NCBI GenBank assembly: GCA_963697205.1
Contig: CAVONB010000015.1
Coordinates: 124,001-188,000 of the forward strand
Reading direction: 5' to 3'
Source: CAVONB01 sp963697205
Lineage (GTDB): Bacteria > Pseudomonadota > Alphaproteobacteria > Rhizobiales > Hyphomicrobiaceae
Length of the DNA: 64,000 nucleotides
Below, piece after piece: positions 18,182 to 25,400 of the stretch (its first letter is position 1; each line of letters starts with the position of its first letter). Below the pieces are notes generated by a model. That model made no database searches. It saw only the letters and a program-made list of their open reading frames with translations, and was not told the origin of the DNA. The translations under genes and the position numbers were made by a program.

Positions 18182-19480
18182 CTACCCGCGCGTATTCATC
18201 GACTGGAAAAACTCGCCGTTGGTCTTGGTCGAGCGCAGCTTGTCGACCAGGAACTCGATGGCATCCTGGGTGCCCATCGGGTTGAGGATGCGGCGCAGCA
18301 CGTACATCTTCTGGAGCTGATCGCGCGGGACGAGCAGGTCCTCCTTGCGCGTGCCGGACTTGGCGATGTCGATGGCCGGGAAGATGCGCTTGTCGGAGAC
18401 CTTGCGGTCAAGCACGATTTCGGAGTTACCGGTGCCCTTGAACTCCTCGAAGATGACCTCGTCCATGCGGCTGCCGGTGTCGATCAGGGCGGTCGCGATG
18501 ATGGTCAGGGAGCCACCTTCCTCGATGTTGCGGGCGGCGCCGAAGAAGCGCTTGGGACGCTGGAGGGCGTTGGAGTCGACACCGCCGGTCAGCACCTTAC
18601 CGGAGGACGGCACGACGGTGTTATAGGCGCGGCCAAGGCGGGTGATCGAATCCAGAAGGATGACGACGTCGCGCTTGTGCTCGACAAGGCGCTTGGCCTT
18701 CTCGATGACCATCTCGGCGACCTGGACGTGGCGGGTCGCTGGCTCGTCGAAGGTGGAAGACACCACCTCGCCCTTCACCGTCCGCGACATGTCGGTGACC
18801 TCCTCGGGGCGCTCATCGATGAGCAGCACGATCAGGTAGCACTCGGGATTATTGGCCGTGATCGCGTGCGCGATGTTCTGCATCAGGACCGTCTTACCAG
18901 TGCGCGGCTGAGCAACGATCAGGGCGCGCTGGCCTTTGCCGATCGGCGCGACGATGTCGATCACGCGCTGCGACAGATCCTTGATGGTCGGATCCTCGAT
19001 TTCCATTTTGAGCCACGACGTCGGATAAAGTGGCGTCAAGTTATCGAAGTTGACCTTGTGCTTTGTTGCCTCGGGATCTTCGAAGTTTATCTTGTTGACT
19101 TTGAGTAGAGCGAAGTAACGCTCGCCCTCCTTCGGCGACCTGATCTGCCCTTCGACGGTGTCGCCGGTGCGAAGCGCGAAGCGGCGGATCTGGCTGGGGC
19201 TGATGTAGATGTCGTCAGGCCCGGGCAGGTAGTTGGCGTCGGGCGAGCGCAGGAAGCCGAAGCCGTCCTGCAGCACTTCCACCACGCCGATGCCGGTGAT
19301 CTCGACGTCCTTGGCCGCCAATTGCTTGAGCGTGGCGAACATCAGCTCCTGCTTGCGCATGGTGCTGGCGTTCTCGACGCCGGCTTCCTCGGCAAAGCTC
19401 TGGAGCTCCGTCGGGTTCTTCTTCTTCAGATCCGCCAATTTGACTTCGGTGGATGCTTTAACTTCGGTGACTTCGGTCAT
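18182..19480 (-). CDS. rho: Transcription termination factor Rho
   Basis: 432-residue hexameric RNA helicase for factor-dependent termination. N-terminal helical Rho_N domain (DLKKKNPTELQSFAEEAGVE), cold-shock-like primary RNA-binding domain (GVVEVLQDGFGFLRSPDANY, then DDIYISPSQIRRFALRTGD), ATPase P-loop QPRTGKT (191-197), Walker B region LIVLLIDERPEEVTDM and Q/R-loop region. The start at 19480 (MTEVTEV) is the family start. The 263-base upstream gap (19481-19743) shows no gene; rho leaders are often self-regulated but no specific element is visible. Confidence 0.97.
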   Translation of the reverse strand: MTEVTEVKASTEVKLADLKKKNPTELQSFAEEAGVENASTMRKQELMFATLKQLAAKDVEITGIGVVEVLQDGFGFLRSPDANYLPGPDDIYISPSQIRRFALRTGDTVEGQIRSPKEGERYFALLKVNKINFEDPEATKHKVNFDNLTPLYPTSWLKMEIEDPTIKDLSQRVIDIVAPIGKGQRALIVAQPRTGKTVLMQNIAHAITANNPECYLIVLLIDERPEEVTDMSRTVKGEVVSSTFDEPATRHVQVAEMVIEKAKRLVEHKRDVVILLDSITRLGRAYNTVVPSSGKVLTGGVDSNALQRPKRFFGAARNIEEGGSLTIIATALIDTGSRMDEVIFEEFKGTGNSEIVLDRKVSDKRIFPAIDIAKSGTRKEDLLVPRDQLQKMYVLRRILNPMGTQDAIEFLVDKLRSTKTNGEFFQSMNTRG

Positions 19481-19743
19481 TGAGTGGCTCCGAGGGGCCG
19501 GGTCGTGGGAGGGGAGATCGTGGTCGTCGGGAAGACGGGTTGGATCGGCTGGCCCGAGCACGCCAGACAGACAACTGCTGCCTTGGGCTCGGGGCTCCGT
19601 ATCGTCGGGCTGCCGTCGGACGTGTGATGCGAGGGGAGCCGGACGACCACAAGCGGCGGCCGGGCGGCCGCGGATCGTGCAGGAATGCTTTCTTCTAGCA
19701 GAGGTCGCCGCTTGGTGAAAGCGTTGTTTGCACGATCAGTGTG

Positions 19744-20166
19744 TTAAAACGGCTTCACAACGACAAAAATCACGATCGCGATCATCAACAGGGTGGGTAT
19801 CTCATTGGCCACGCGGAAATACTTGGCGTCGTGGGCATTCTGGTCGGCGGCGAACGCCTTGCGCCACTTGGCCAGGACGTGGTGGAAGCCCGTGAGTGCG
19901 AGCACCAGCGCGAACTTCGCCCACAACCAGTGGTCGTAGAGCATGCCCTGGCGCCACGCGAGGAACGGACCGGTCAACCAGACCACGATCATCGCGGGGT
20001 TCATGATGTACCGCAGCAGACGATACTCCATGATTTTCAGCGTTTCCGACATCTCAGTGCCGATGCCGGCGCCCACGTGATAGACGAACAGGCGGGGCAG
20101 ATAGAGCAGGCCGGCCATCCACGAGATGACGGCGATGATGTGCAGCGCCTTGAGCCACAACTCCAT
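19744..20166 (-). CDS. hemJ: Protoporphyrinogen oxidase HemJ
   Basis: 140-residue integral membrane protein with four hydrophobic segments. It matches HemJ (formerly UPF0093), which oxidises protoporphyrinogen IX in many alphaproteobacteria. The N-terminus reads ALHIIAVISWMAGLLYLPR with the conserved His and Arg, then LFVYH. Further helices are NPAMIVVWLTGPFLAW, WLWAKFALVLALTGFHHV (Lys and His conserved) and IPTLLMIAIVIFVVVKPF at the C-terminus. It lies directly downstream of hemE on the same strand, which supports the haem role. Confidence 0.92.
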   Translation of the reverse strand: MELWLKALHIIAVISWMAGLLYLPRLFVYHVGAGIGTEMSETLKIMEYRLLRYIMNPAMIVVWLTGPFLAWRQGMLYDHWLWAKFALVLALTGFHHVLAKWRKAFAADQNAHDAKYFRVANEIPTLLMIAIVIFVVVKPF

Positions 20167-20323
20167 TGCCCCGGACTCCCCCTGCCTTGCAGCACCCGGA
20201 ACGGGTGCCCGTCAGTGATTCCCGTGAAACGGCCGGCCGACGCCGACCTTGTCTTGCCGAGGCCATTCGCCCGGCCCGCGCCGGGCGTGATTTCCGTCCG
20301 CCGGCATGGCGCCTGGATGGCTG

Positions 20324-21391
20324 TTACGTGCCCTCGTGAGCCCGGATCAGGTCGACCAACCGCCCGACGTTTTCCGGTGGGGTCTGCGGCACGATGCCGT
20401 GACCGAGGTTGAAGATGAAGCGGCGGCCATTCATGACGTCCAATGTCAGCCTGACGCGATCGTCGAGAGACTGGCCGCCGACGACGAGCAGCAGGGGATC
20501 GAGGTTGCCTTGCACGACGCGGCCATCCGACAGTCCCTTCATGGTTCCGATCGACATGACCGTATCGCAGGAGAGGCCATCCACCCGCGTTTGCTCGGCG
20601 TAGCGACGGGCGCGGGCGCTGGTGCCTCGCGGGAAACCGATGATCGGTGCCGTTACGCCGCGCTTGCGCAGCCCCTCCACGATCCGCTGCGTAGGCCGGA
20701 TCACCCACTGGTCGAACGGGCCCGATGGTAAGGAACCGGCCCAGGAATCGAAAATCTGCAATGCGTCAGCGCCGGCGGCAGCCTGTCCGGCCAGGTACTC
20801 GATAGACGCGTCGACGAGAAGATCGATCAGTCGGCCGAAGCCTGCGGGATCGCGGTAGGCCCACAGTCTGGCGGCGGCCTGCTCCTTGGAGCCTTTCCCC
20901 TCGACCATGTAGGTCGCCACCGTCCAAGGCGCGCCACAGAAACCGATCAGCGCGATGTGTTGAGGCAGATCCTGACGGATTCGCGCGACGGAGTCCCAGA
21001 TGATTTCGAACTTGGTGCGCGCCCTGGCGATGTCGAGCGCGGCGATGCCGGCCGATGTGGTGATCGGGTCGAGTACCGGGCCTTCGCCTTCGAGGAAAGC
21101 GACCTTTTGGCCGAGCGCGTCGGGCACGACGAGGATGTCGGCGAACAGGATGGCGGCGTCGAAGGCGTAGCGGCGGATCGGCTGCAGCGTGACTTCGGTC
21201 GCCAGGGCGGGGTTGTAGCAAAGATCGAGGAAGCTGCCGGCCTTGGCGCGGACCTCGCGGTATTCGGGGAGGTAGCGGCCAGCCTGACGCATCAGCCAGA
21301 CTGGGGGAGGCCAGACGGGTTCGCCGACGAAGGGCTGGAGGAAGCGCCTGATGCGGCTTCGATCGATGAGGGAGGCCGACGCAGTGGTCAT
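20324..21391 (-). CDS. hemE: Uroporphyrinogen decarboxylase
   Basis: 355-residue HemE, which removes four acetate carboxyls from uroporphyrinogen III to give coproporphyrinogen III. Signature near the N-terminus: PVWLMRQAGRYLPEYREVR. FADILVVPDALG and GFCGAPWTVATYMVEG are also hallmark segments, and the C-terminal NLGHGIVPQTPPENV is intact. It reads away from the adjacent 409-base gap that is the likely chromosome origin; hemE beside oriC is a known arrangement in alphaproteobacteria. Confidence 0.97.
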   Translation of the reverse strand: MTTASASLIDRSRIRRFLQPFVGEPVWPPPVWLMRQAGRYLPEYREVRAKAGSFLDLCYNPALATEVTLQPIRRYAFDAAILFADILVVPDALGQKVAFLEGEGPVLDPITTSAGIAALDIARARTKFEIIWDSVARIRQDLPQHIALIGFCGAPWTVATYMVEGKGSKEQAAARLWAYRDPAGFGRLIDLLVDASIEYLAGQAAAGADALQIFDSWAGSLPSGPFDQWVIRPTQRIVEGLRKRGVTAPIIGFPRGTSARARRYAEQTRVDGLSCDTVMSIGTMKGLSDGRVVQGNLDPLLLVVGGQSLDDRVRLTLDVMNGRRFIFNLGHGIVPQTPPENVGRLVDLIRAHEGT

Positions 21392-21800
21392 GCTGAAAAC
21401 TTAAAGATCCTATTTTTGAAGAGTTTGTTTCTGAAGACTCTTAGGCGGTTGATAGCGGGGATTGTGCGCTGTCCACAGGTGGTCCACGGGATATTGGAGA
21501 CGCGTGTCGGGAGGTGCCAAGTCTCGTGGTGTCGGGCAAGTGGGACCACTAGAGCGAAGGATGATCCACGGAGTCAATGTCTTGTGGTGTCGCTTGCGGC
21601 GGCAACCGGCGTGCGTGATCGGTTGACAAGACATGAGGCGAGCGCGCACAAGCCGATTGTCCCCGTGGATACGTGACGCGCCGGTCTGCGGCGCCGATCG
21701 GGTCTCAGTGTTGATCGCGTGGTGGGGAAATCCCCGATGACCGGCGGACAGAGACCGGCGGGCCAGGGGGGCTGTGCGCAACCCGAGCTTTTGTCCACAC
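21392..21800. other. Probable chromosome replication origin (oriC)
   Basis: 409-base gene-free gap between divergent hemE and ppsR, a conserved origin position in alphaproteobacteria. Visible elements: TTGTCCACA at 21791-21799 (one mismatch to the DnaA box TTATCCACA), CTGTCCACA at 21469-21477 (two mismatches), weaker TGATCCACG (21562), an AT-rich stretch (about 21398-21444) that could unwind, and GANTC sites for CcrM methylation at 21436 and 21571. A repeated 14-mer GTCTYGTGGTGTCG lies at 21521 and 21579. parAB and four parS sites lie 7-15 kb away. Assignment is inference from position plus motifs; the hemE and ppsR promoters must also lie here. Confidence 0.68.
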
Positions 21801-22670
21801 ATGGCCAACGGTCTGCCGAGCTTCTTTCATATCCATCTCGTGTCGGATTCGACGGGCGAGACACTGACGACGATCGCCAAGGCTGCCGCGGTCCAGTACG
21901 CGCAGGTGCGGCCGATCGAGCACGTCCATCCGCTCGTGCGCTCGGAGCGACAGCTGCGCCGCGTGCTGCAGGAGGTGGAGCAGGCGCCGGGGATCGTCCT
22001 TTATACGATCGTGAACCCCGCGCTCGGCGAGTTGCTGGAGCGGCGCTGCCGGGAACTGACGCTGCCGTGCCTGCACGTTCTCGAGCCGATTATGAAGGTG
22101 TTCGAATCCTACCTCGGTGCGCCGAAGACGCCGACCGTGGCCGGACAACACGTGCTCGACGGCGAATACTTCCGGCGCATCGACGCGCTGAACTTCTCCA
22201 TGGCACACGACGACGGGCAGCTGCCCAAGGACGTCAACCAGGCCGACATCATCATCCTGGGCATCTCGCGGACATCGAAGACGCCGACCAGTATCTACCT
22301 GGCGCAGCGCGGCTACAAGACTGCCAACGTGCCGCTGGTGCCGGGCGTGCCGGTGTCGCCGGCGCTGACGACTGGCGGGCATCGCGTGTTCATCGTCTGT
22401 CTGGTGGCCTCGGCCGACCGGATTGCGGAGATCAGGCGCAACCGCGTCCGGTTGCTCGCTGATCGCGATCTGGAAACCTATGTCGACCGCGATCGCATCG
22501 CCCAGGAAATCGCAGAGTCGCGCAAACTGTGCCAGCGGCACGGCTGGCCGGTGATCGACGTGACGCGCCGATCGGTGGAGGAGACCGCGGCGACAATCCT
22601 CAAGCTGTTCCACGACAGGGAAGCGGGGCTGTCGTCGGCCGGCGAGAGCGAAACCGGGATACCGAAATGA
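21801..22670 (+). CDS. ppsR: PEP synthase regulatory protein-type kinase/pyrophosphorylase
   Basis: 289-residue DUF299 protein, a bifunctional serine/threonine kinase and Pi-dependent pyrophosphorylase that in other bacteria regulates phosphoenolpyruvate synthase or pyruvate phosphate dikinase. The N-terminus HLVSDSTGET and the P-loop-like GISRTSKTPTSIYLAQRG are the family signatures. The ATG at 21801 is chosen because it begins the conserved region. Its stop overlaps the maf start (ATGA), so ppsR-maf are coupled. Target enzyme not encoded in the window. Confidence 0.92.
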   Translation: MANGLPSFFHIHLVSDSTGETLTTIAKAAAVQYAQVRPIEHVHPLVRSERQLRRVLQEVEQAPGIVLYTIVNPALGELLERRCRELTLPCLHVLEPIMKVFESYLGAPKTPTVAGQHVLDGEYFRRIDALNFSMAHDDGQLPKDVNQADIIILGISRTSKTPTSIYLAQRGYKTANVPLVPGVPVSPALTTGGHRVFIVCLVASADRIAEIRRNRVRLLADRDLETYVDRDRIAQEIAESRKLCQRHGWPVIDVTRRSVEETAATILKLFHDREAGLSSAGESETGIPK

Positions 22671-23290
22671 CGGCCATCGACGCAGGGCGGCCAAATCTCG
22701 TTTTGGCGTCCGGCAGCCGGACCCGTCGGGAGATGCTGGCGTCTGCGGGACTGCGATTCGAGGTCGTGCCGGCCGATATCGACGAAACGGCGATCCGCGA
22801 CCTCATGACGACGGACAATCCCGACGTCGATCCAGCCGACATCGCGGAGGTTCTGGCGCGGGCCAAGGCCGAGGCGGTGAGCCGGCAGCGACCTGGCGAC
22901 ATCGTCATCGGATCGGACCAGGTGCTCGCCTCGGACGGCGTGCTGTTCGAGAAGCCCTGCGACATCGATGACGCGCGACGGTCTCTGTTGGCCTTGCGCG
23001 GCAAGGTCCATCAGCTGCATGCAGCGGTCGCCCTGGCCGAGAACGGCGAGACGACGTGGGTGCATGTGGCGTCGGCCTATCTCAGGACGCGGGCGTTCTC
23101 GATGGCTTTCCTGACCGAGTATCTGGCGCGCACGGGCGACCGGGTGATCGATTCGGTTGGCGCCTATCAGCTCGAGGGGTTGGGTGTTCAGCTTTTCGAT
23201 CGGATCGAGGGTGATTATTTCACGATCCTGGGAATGCCGCTGCTGCCGCTGCTCGGTGCCTTGCGCGAGCGTGGGCTGTTGCCGGACTGA
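22667..23290 (+). CDS. maf: Maf-family nucleotide pyrophosphatase
   Basis: 207 residues; Maf/YhdE-like house-cleaning pyrophosphatase that hydrolyses non-canonical or ordinary NTPs. Signatures are LASGSRTRREMLASAGL at the N-terminus, the catalytic region IVIGSDQVL with its Asp, and DSVGAYQLEGLG near the C-terminus. The start at 22667 overlaps the ppsR stop by four bases. In many relatives aroE sits between maf and coaE; here coaE follows directly after 32 bases. Confidence 0.93.
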   Translation: MTAIDAGRPNLVLASGSRTRREMLASAGLRFEVVPADIDETAIRDLMTTDNPDVDPADIAEVLARAKAEAVSRQRPGDIVIGSDQVLASDGVLFEKPCDIDDARRSLLALRGKVHQLHAAVALAENGETTWVHVASAYLRTRAFSMAFLTEYLARTGDRVIDSVGAYQLEGLGVQLFDRIEGDYFTILGMPLLPLLGALRERGLLPD

Positions 23291-23322
23291 TCGTTTTTGG
23301 CTGGAAACGGAGGACGCCGGGG

Positions 23323-23937
23323 ATGCTGGTCATCGGGCTGACCGGATCGATCGGAATGGGCAAGTCGACGATTGCGGCGCGCATTCGCGAACTCGGCATC
23401 GCGGTTTGCGATGCCGATGCGGTGGTCCATGTGCTTTACGCCGGTGCGGCCGTGGCGCCGATCGAGGCGGCTTTTCCCGGCACGACGGTGGATGGCCGGG
23501 TCGATCGGGGCAAGCTCGGGCAGGCGCTGATCGCGGATGCGTCAGGCTTTCGGCGGCTGGAGGCGATCGTGCATCCCCTTGTGCAGGCCGCTGAGCGCGC
23601 GTTCCTGCATGAGCAGGCGGCGGCCGGCGCGGACATGGCCGTGCTCGAAATCCCCCTTCTTTTTGAAACGGGCGGCGACCGGCGCTGTGACGTGGTGATC
23701 GTGGTCAGCGCCTGCGCGGAGGTGCAGCGCGCGCGCGTCCTGGAGCGCCCGGGTATGACGGCGGAACGGCTGGAGAGCCTGCTGGCACGCCAGGTGCCCG
23801 ATGAGGAAAAGCGGCGGCGCGCAGACTTCGTTGTGGATACCAATGGTCCCCTGGAGGAGAGCCTCGGCCAGGTCGATGCTATCATCGCGTCGTTGCGTGG
23901 GCGCGCGGGCACGGTCCTGGAGCGCTGCTGGCGTTGA
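23323..23937 (+). CDS. coaE: Dephospho-CoA kinase
   Basis: 204-residue P-loop kinase that phosphorylates dephospho-CoA in the last step of CoA synthesis. P-loop GLTGSIGMGKST (residues 5-16), then CDADAVVH (the conserved D-A-D motif) and LEIPLLFETGGDRRCD. The last bases lie just before the short leader of dnaQ. Part of the ppsR-maf-coaE-dnaQ run of plus-strand genes beside oriC. Confidence 0.95.
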   Translation: MLVIGLTGSIGMGKSTIAARIRELGIAVCDADAVVHVLYAGAAVAPIEAAFPGTTVDGRVDRGKLGQALIADASGFRRLEAIVHPLVQAAERAFLHEQAAAGADMAVLEIPLLFETGGDRRCDVVIVVSACAEVQRARVLERPGMTAERLESLLARQVPDEEKRRRADFVVDTNGPLEESLGQVDAIIASLRGRAGTVLERCWR

Positions 23938-23990
23938 TCCGGCGATGGGGTGAAGCTGCGCAACACTGGGTGACCTCGAGGGAGGCGGCG

Positions 23991-24713
23991 ATGCAGCGGG
24001 AAATCGTGCTCGATACGGAGACGACGGGGCTCGATCCCAAGAGGGGGGATCGGCTGATCGAGATCGGCTGCGTGGAGCTGCTCAATCGCATTCCCACGGG
24101 CCGCGAGTTCCACGTGTTCGTCAATCCGGAGCGCGACGTTCCGGAGGATGCGGTGAAGATCCACGGCATCACCGGGGACTTTTTGAAGGACAAGCCGCTT
24201 TTCGTCGATGTCGCGGGTGATTTTCACGGCTTCATCGGGGATGCCCAACTCGTCATCCACAACGCGCAATTCGATATCGGCTTCATCAATATGGAGCTGG
24301 AACGGGTGAAGCTGCCGATCGTGTCGATGGACCGGGTGGTCGACACGCTGGCGCTGGCGCGTCGCAAGCATCCCGCCGGGCCGAACAATCTCGACGCGTT
24401 GTGCAAACGCTACGGCATCGACAATTCCAAGCGCATCAAGCACGGCGCGCTGATGGATTCGTTCCTGCTGGCGCAGGTCTATCTGGAGCTGCTGGGCGAG
24501 CGGCAGGCGATGCTGGTGCTGTCGCGAACCGAGAGTGGCCGATCGTCGGCCGGCGGCTCGGCCGGCGGGCGGCAGGTGCGGGCGCGGCCCGAAGCGTTGC
24601 CGCCGCGGATCTGTGAGGCGGACGAGGCGGCCCACCGCGCGTTCGTGGAGACGCTGGGTCCGAATGCAATCTGGCGGCGTTATCTGCCGCCGCTGCCGGA
24701 TGCTGCTGAGTAG
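23991..24713 (+). CDS. dnaQ: DNA polymerase III epsilon subunit (proofreading exonuclease)
   Basis: 240-residue DEDDh 3'-5' exonuclease of the replicative polymerase. ExoI VLDTETTGLDP carries the catalytic Asp/Glu pair, ExoII is HNAQFDIGFIN, and ExoIII is HGALMDSFLLAQVYLEL with the general-base His and the last Asp. The start at 23991 follows GGAGGCGGCG directly; an upstream frame to 23934 overlaps coaE and is not needed. The C-terminus past the exonuclease is a Gly/Arg-rich linker and a short polymerase-binding tail. It converges with secB, 4 bases apart. Confidence 0.95.
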   Translation: MQREIVLDTETTGLDPKRGDRLIEIGCVELLNRIPTGREFHVFVNPERDVPEDAVKIHGITGDFLKDKPLFVDVAGDFHGFIGDAQLVIHNAQFDIGFINMELERVKLPIVSMDRVVDTLALARRKHPAGPNNLDALCKRYGIDNSKRIKHGALMDSFLLAQVYLELLGERQAMLVLSRTESGRSSAGGSAGGRQVRARPEALPPRICEADEAAHRAFVETLGPNAIWRRYLPPLPDAAE

Positions 24714-24717
24714 CCGG

Positions 24718-25224
24718 TCAGGAGGTCTTGGTTTGACCTTCGGCCTGCTGCTGGCGCTGCTGGAGGTAGAGCGCGCCGAAGTCGAGCGGGTCGAGGGCGA
24801 GCGGCGGGAAGCCGCCTTCGCGCGTCAGGTCGAGCACCAGGCGGCGCAGAAACGGGAAGATCATCGTCGGGCAGTTGATCAGCAGGAACGGCTCGAGCTG
24901 AGCGGGCGGGACGCCCTTTACCTCGAACAGGCCGCCATAGACGATCTCGAGATCGTAGAGGGTGCCGGACTTGTTGGCGGCCAGTGCCTTGAGTTCGATG
25001 ATCGCTTCGTAGACGTCGTCCTTGACCGAAGTTGCGCCGACCTGCACGCCGAGCTGGAGATTGGGCTCTTCTTGCGATCCGTCGATCAGCTTCAAGATGC
25101 TCGGGCTCTCGAAGGACAAGTCCTTGATGTACTGGGCGACGATGCGGAAATGGACGGGCTGAGCTTCGCCGGACTTCGCGTCATCCGATCCCGCGCCGTT
25201 GCCGCCTGTTGTCTTGTCCGCCAT
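24718..25224 (-). CDS. secB: Protein-export chaperone SecB
   Basis: 168-residue tetrameric chaperone that holds preproteins unfolded and hands them to SecA. Family core: IVAQYIKDLSFESPS, QLGVQVGATSVKDDVYEAIIEL, then PTMIFPFLRRLVLDLTREGGFPPL. The start at 25224 (MADKTTGG) matches the family; the longer frame to 25347 adds a basic segment without support. The C-terminal QQRQQQAEGQTKTS is disordered. Isolated on the minus strand between dnaQ and the penicillin-binding protein gene. Confidence 0.96.
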   Translation of the reverse strand: MADKTTGGNGAGSDDAKSGEAQPVHFRIVAQYIKDLSFESPSILKLIDGSQEEPNLQLGVQVGATSVKDDVYEAIIELKALAANKSGTLYDLEIVYGGLFEVKGVPPAQLEPFLLINCPTMIFPFLRRLVLDLTREGGFPPLALDPLDFGALYLQQRQQQAEGQTKTS

Positions 25225-25400
25225 GACGCTGGTCCTTGCTGCCTGATGCCCCGCTGGCGGTATCACGCGCGCGGGCGCGCGGCAATCGGCGTACGCGTCG
25301 CGGCCGGCGCGCTCCAGGGTTAACCGCCTCTTCAGCTTCCGTCCCAATACTGCACGATCGATCGGGGTGCGCGTGCGGTGTTTCCGTGCCGGGTGGCGTG

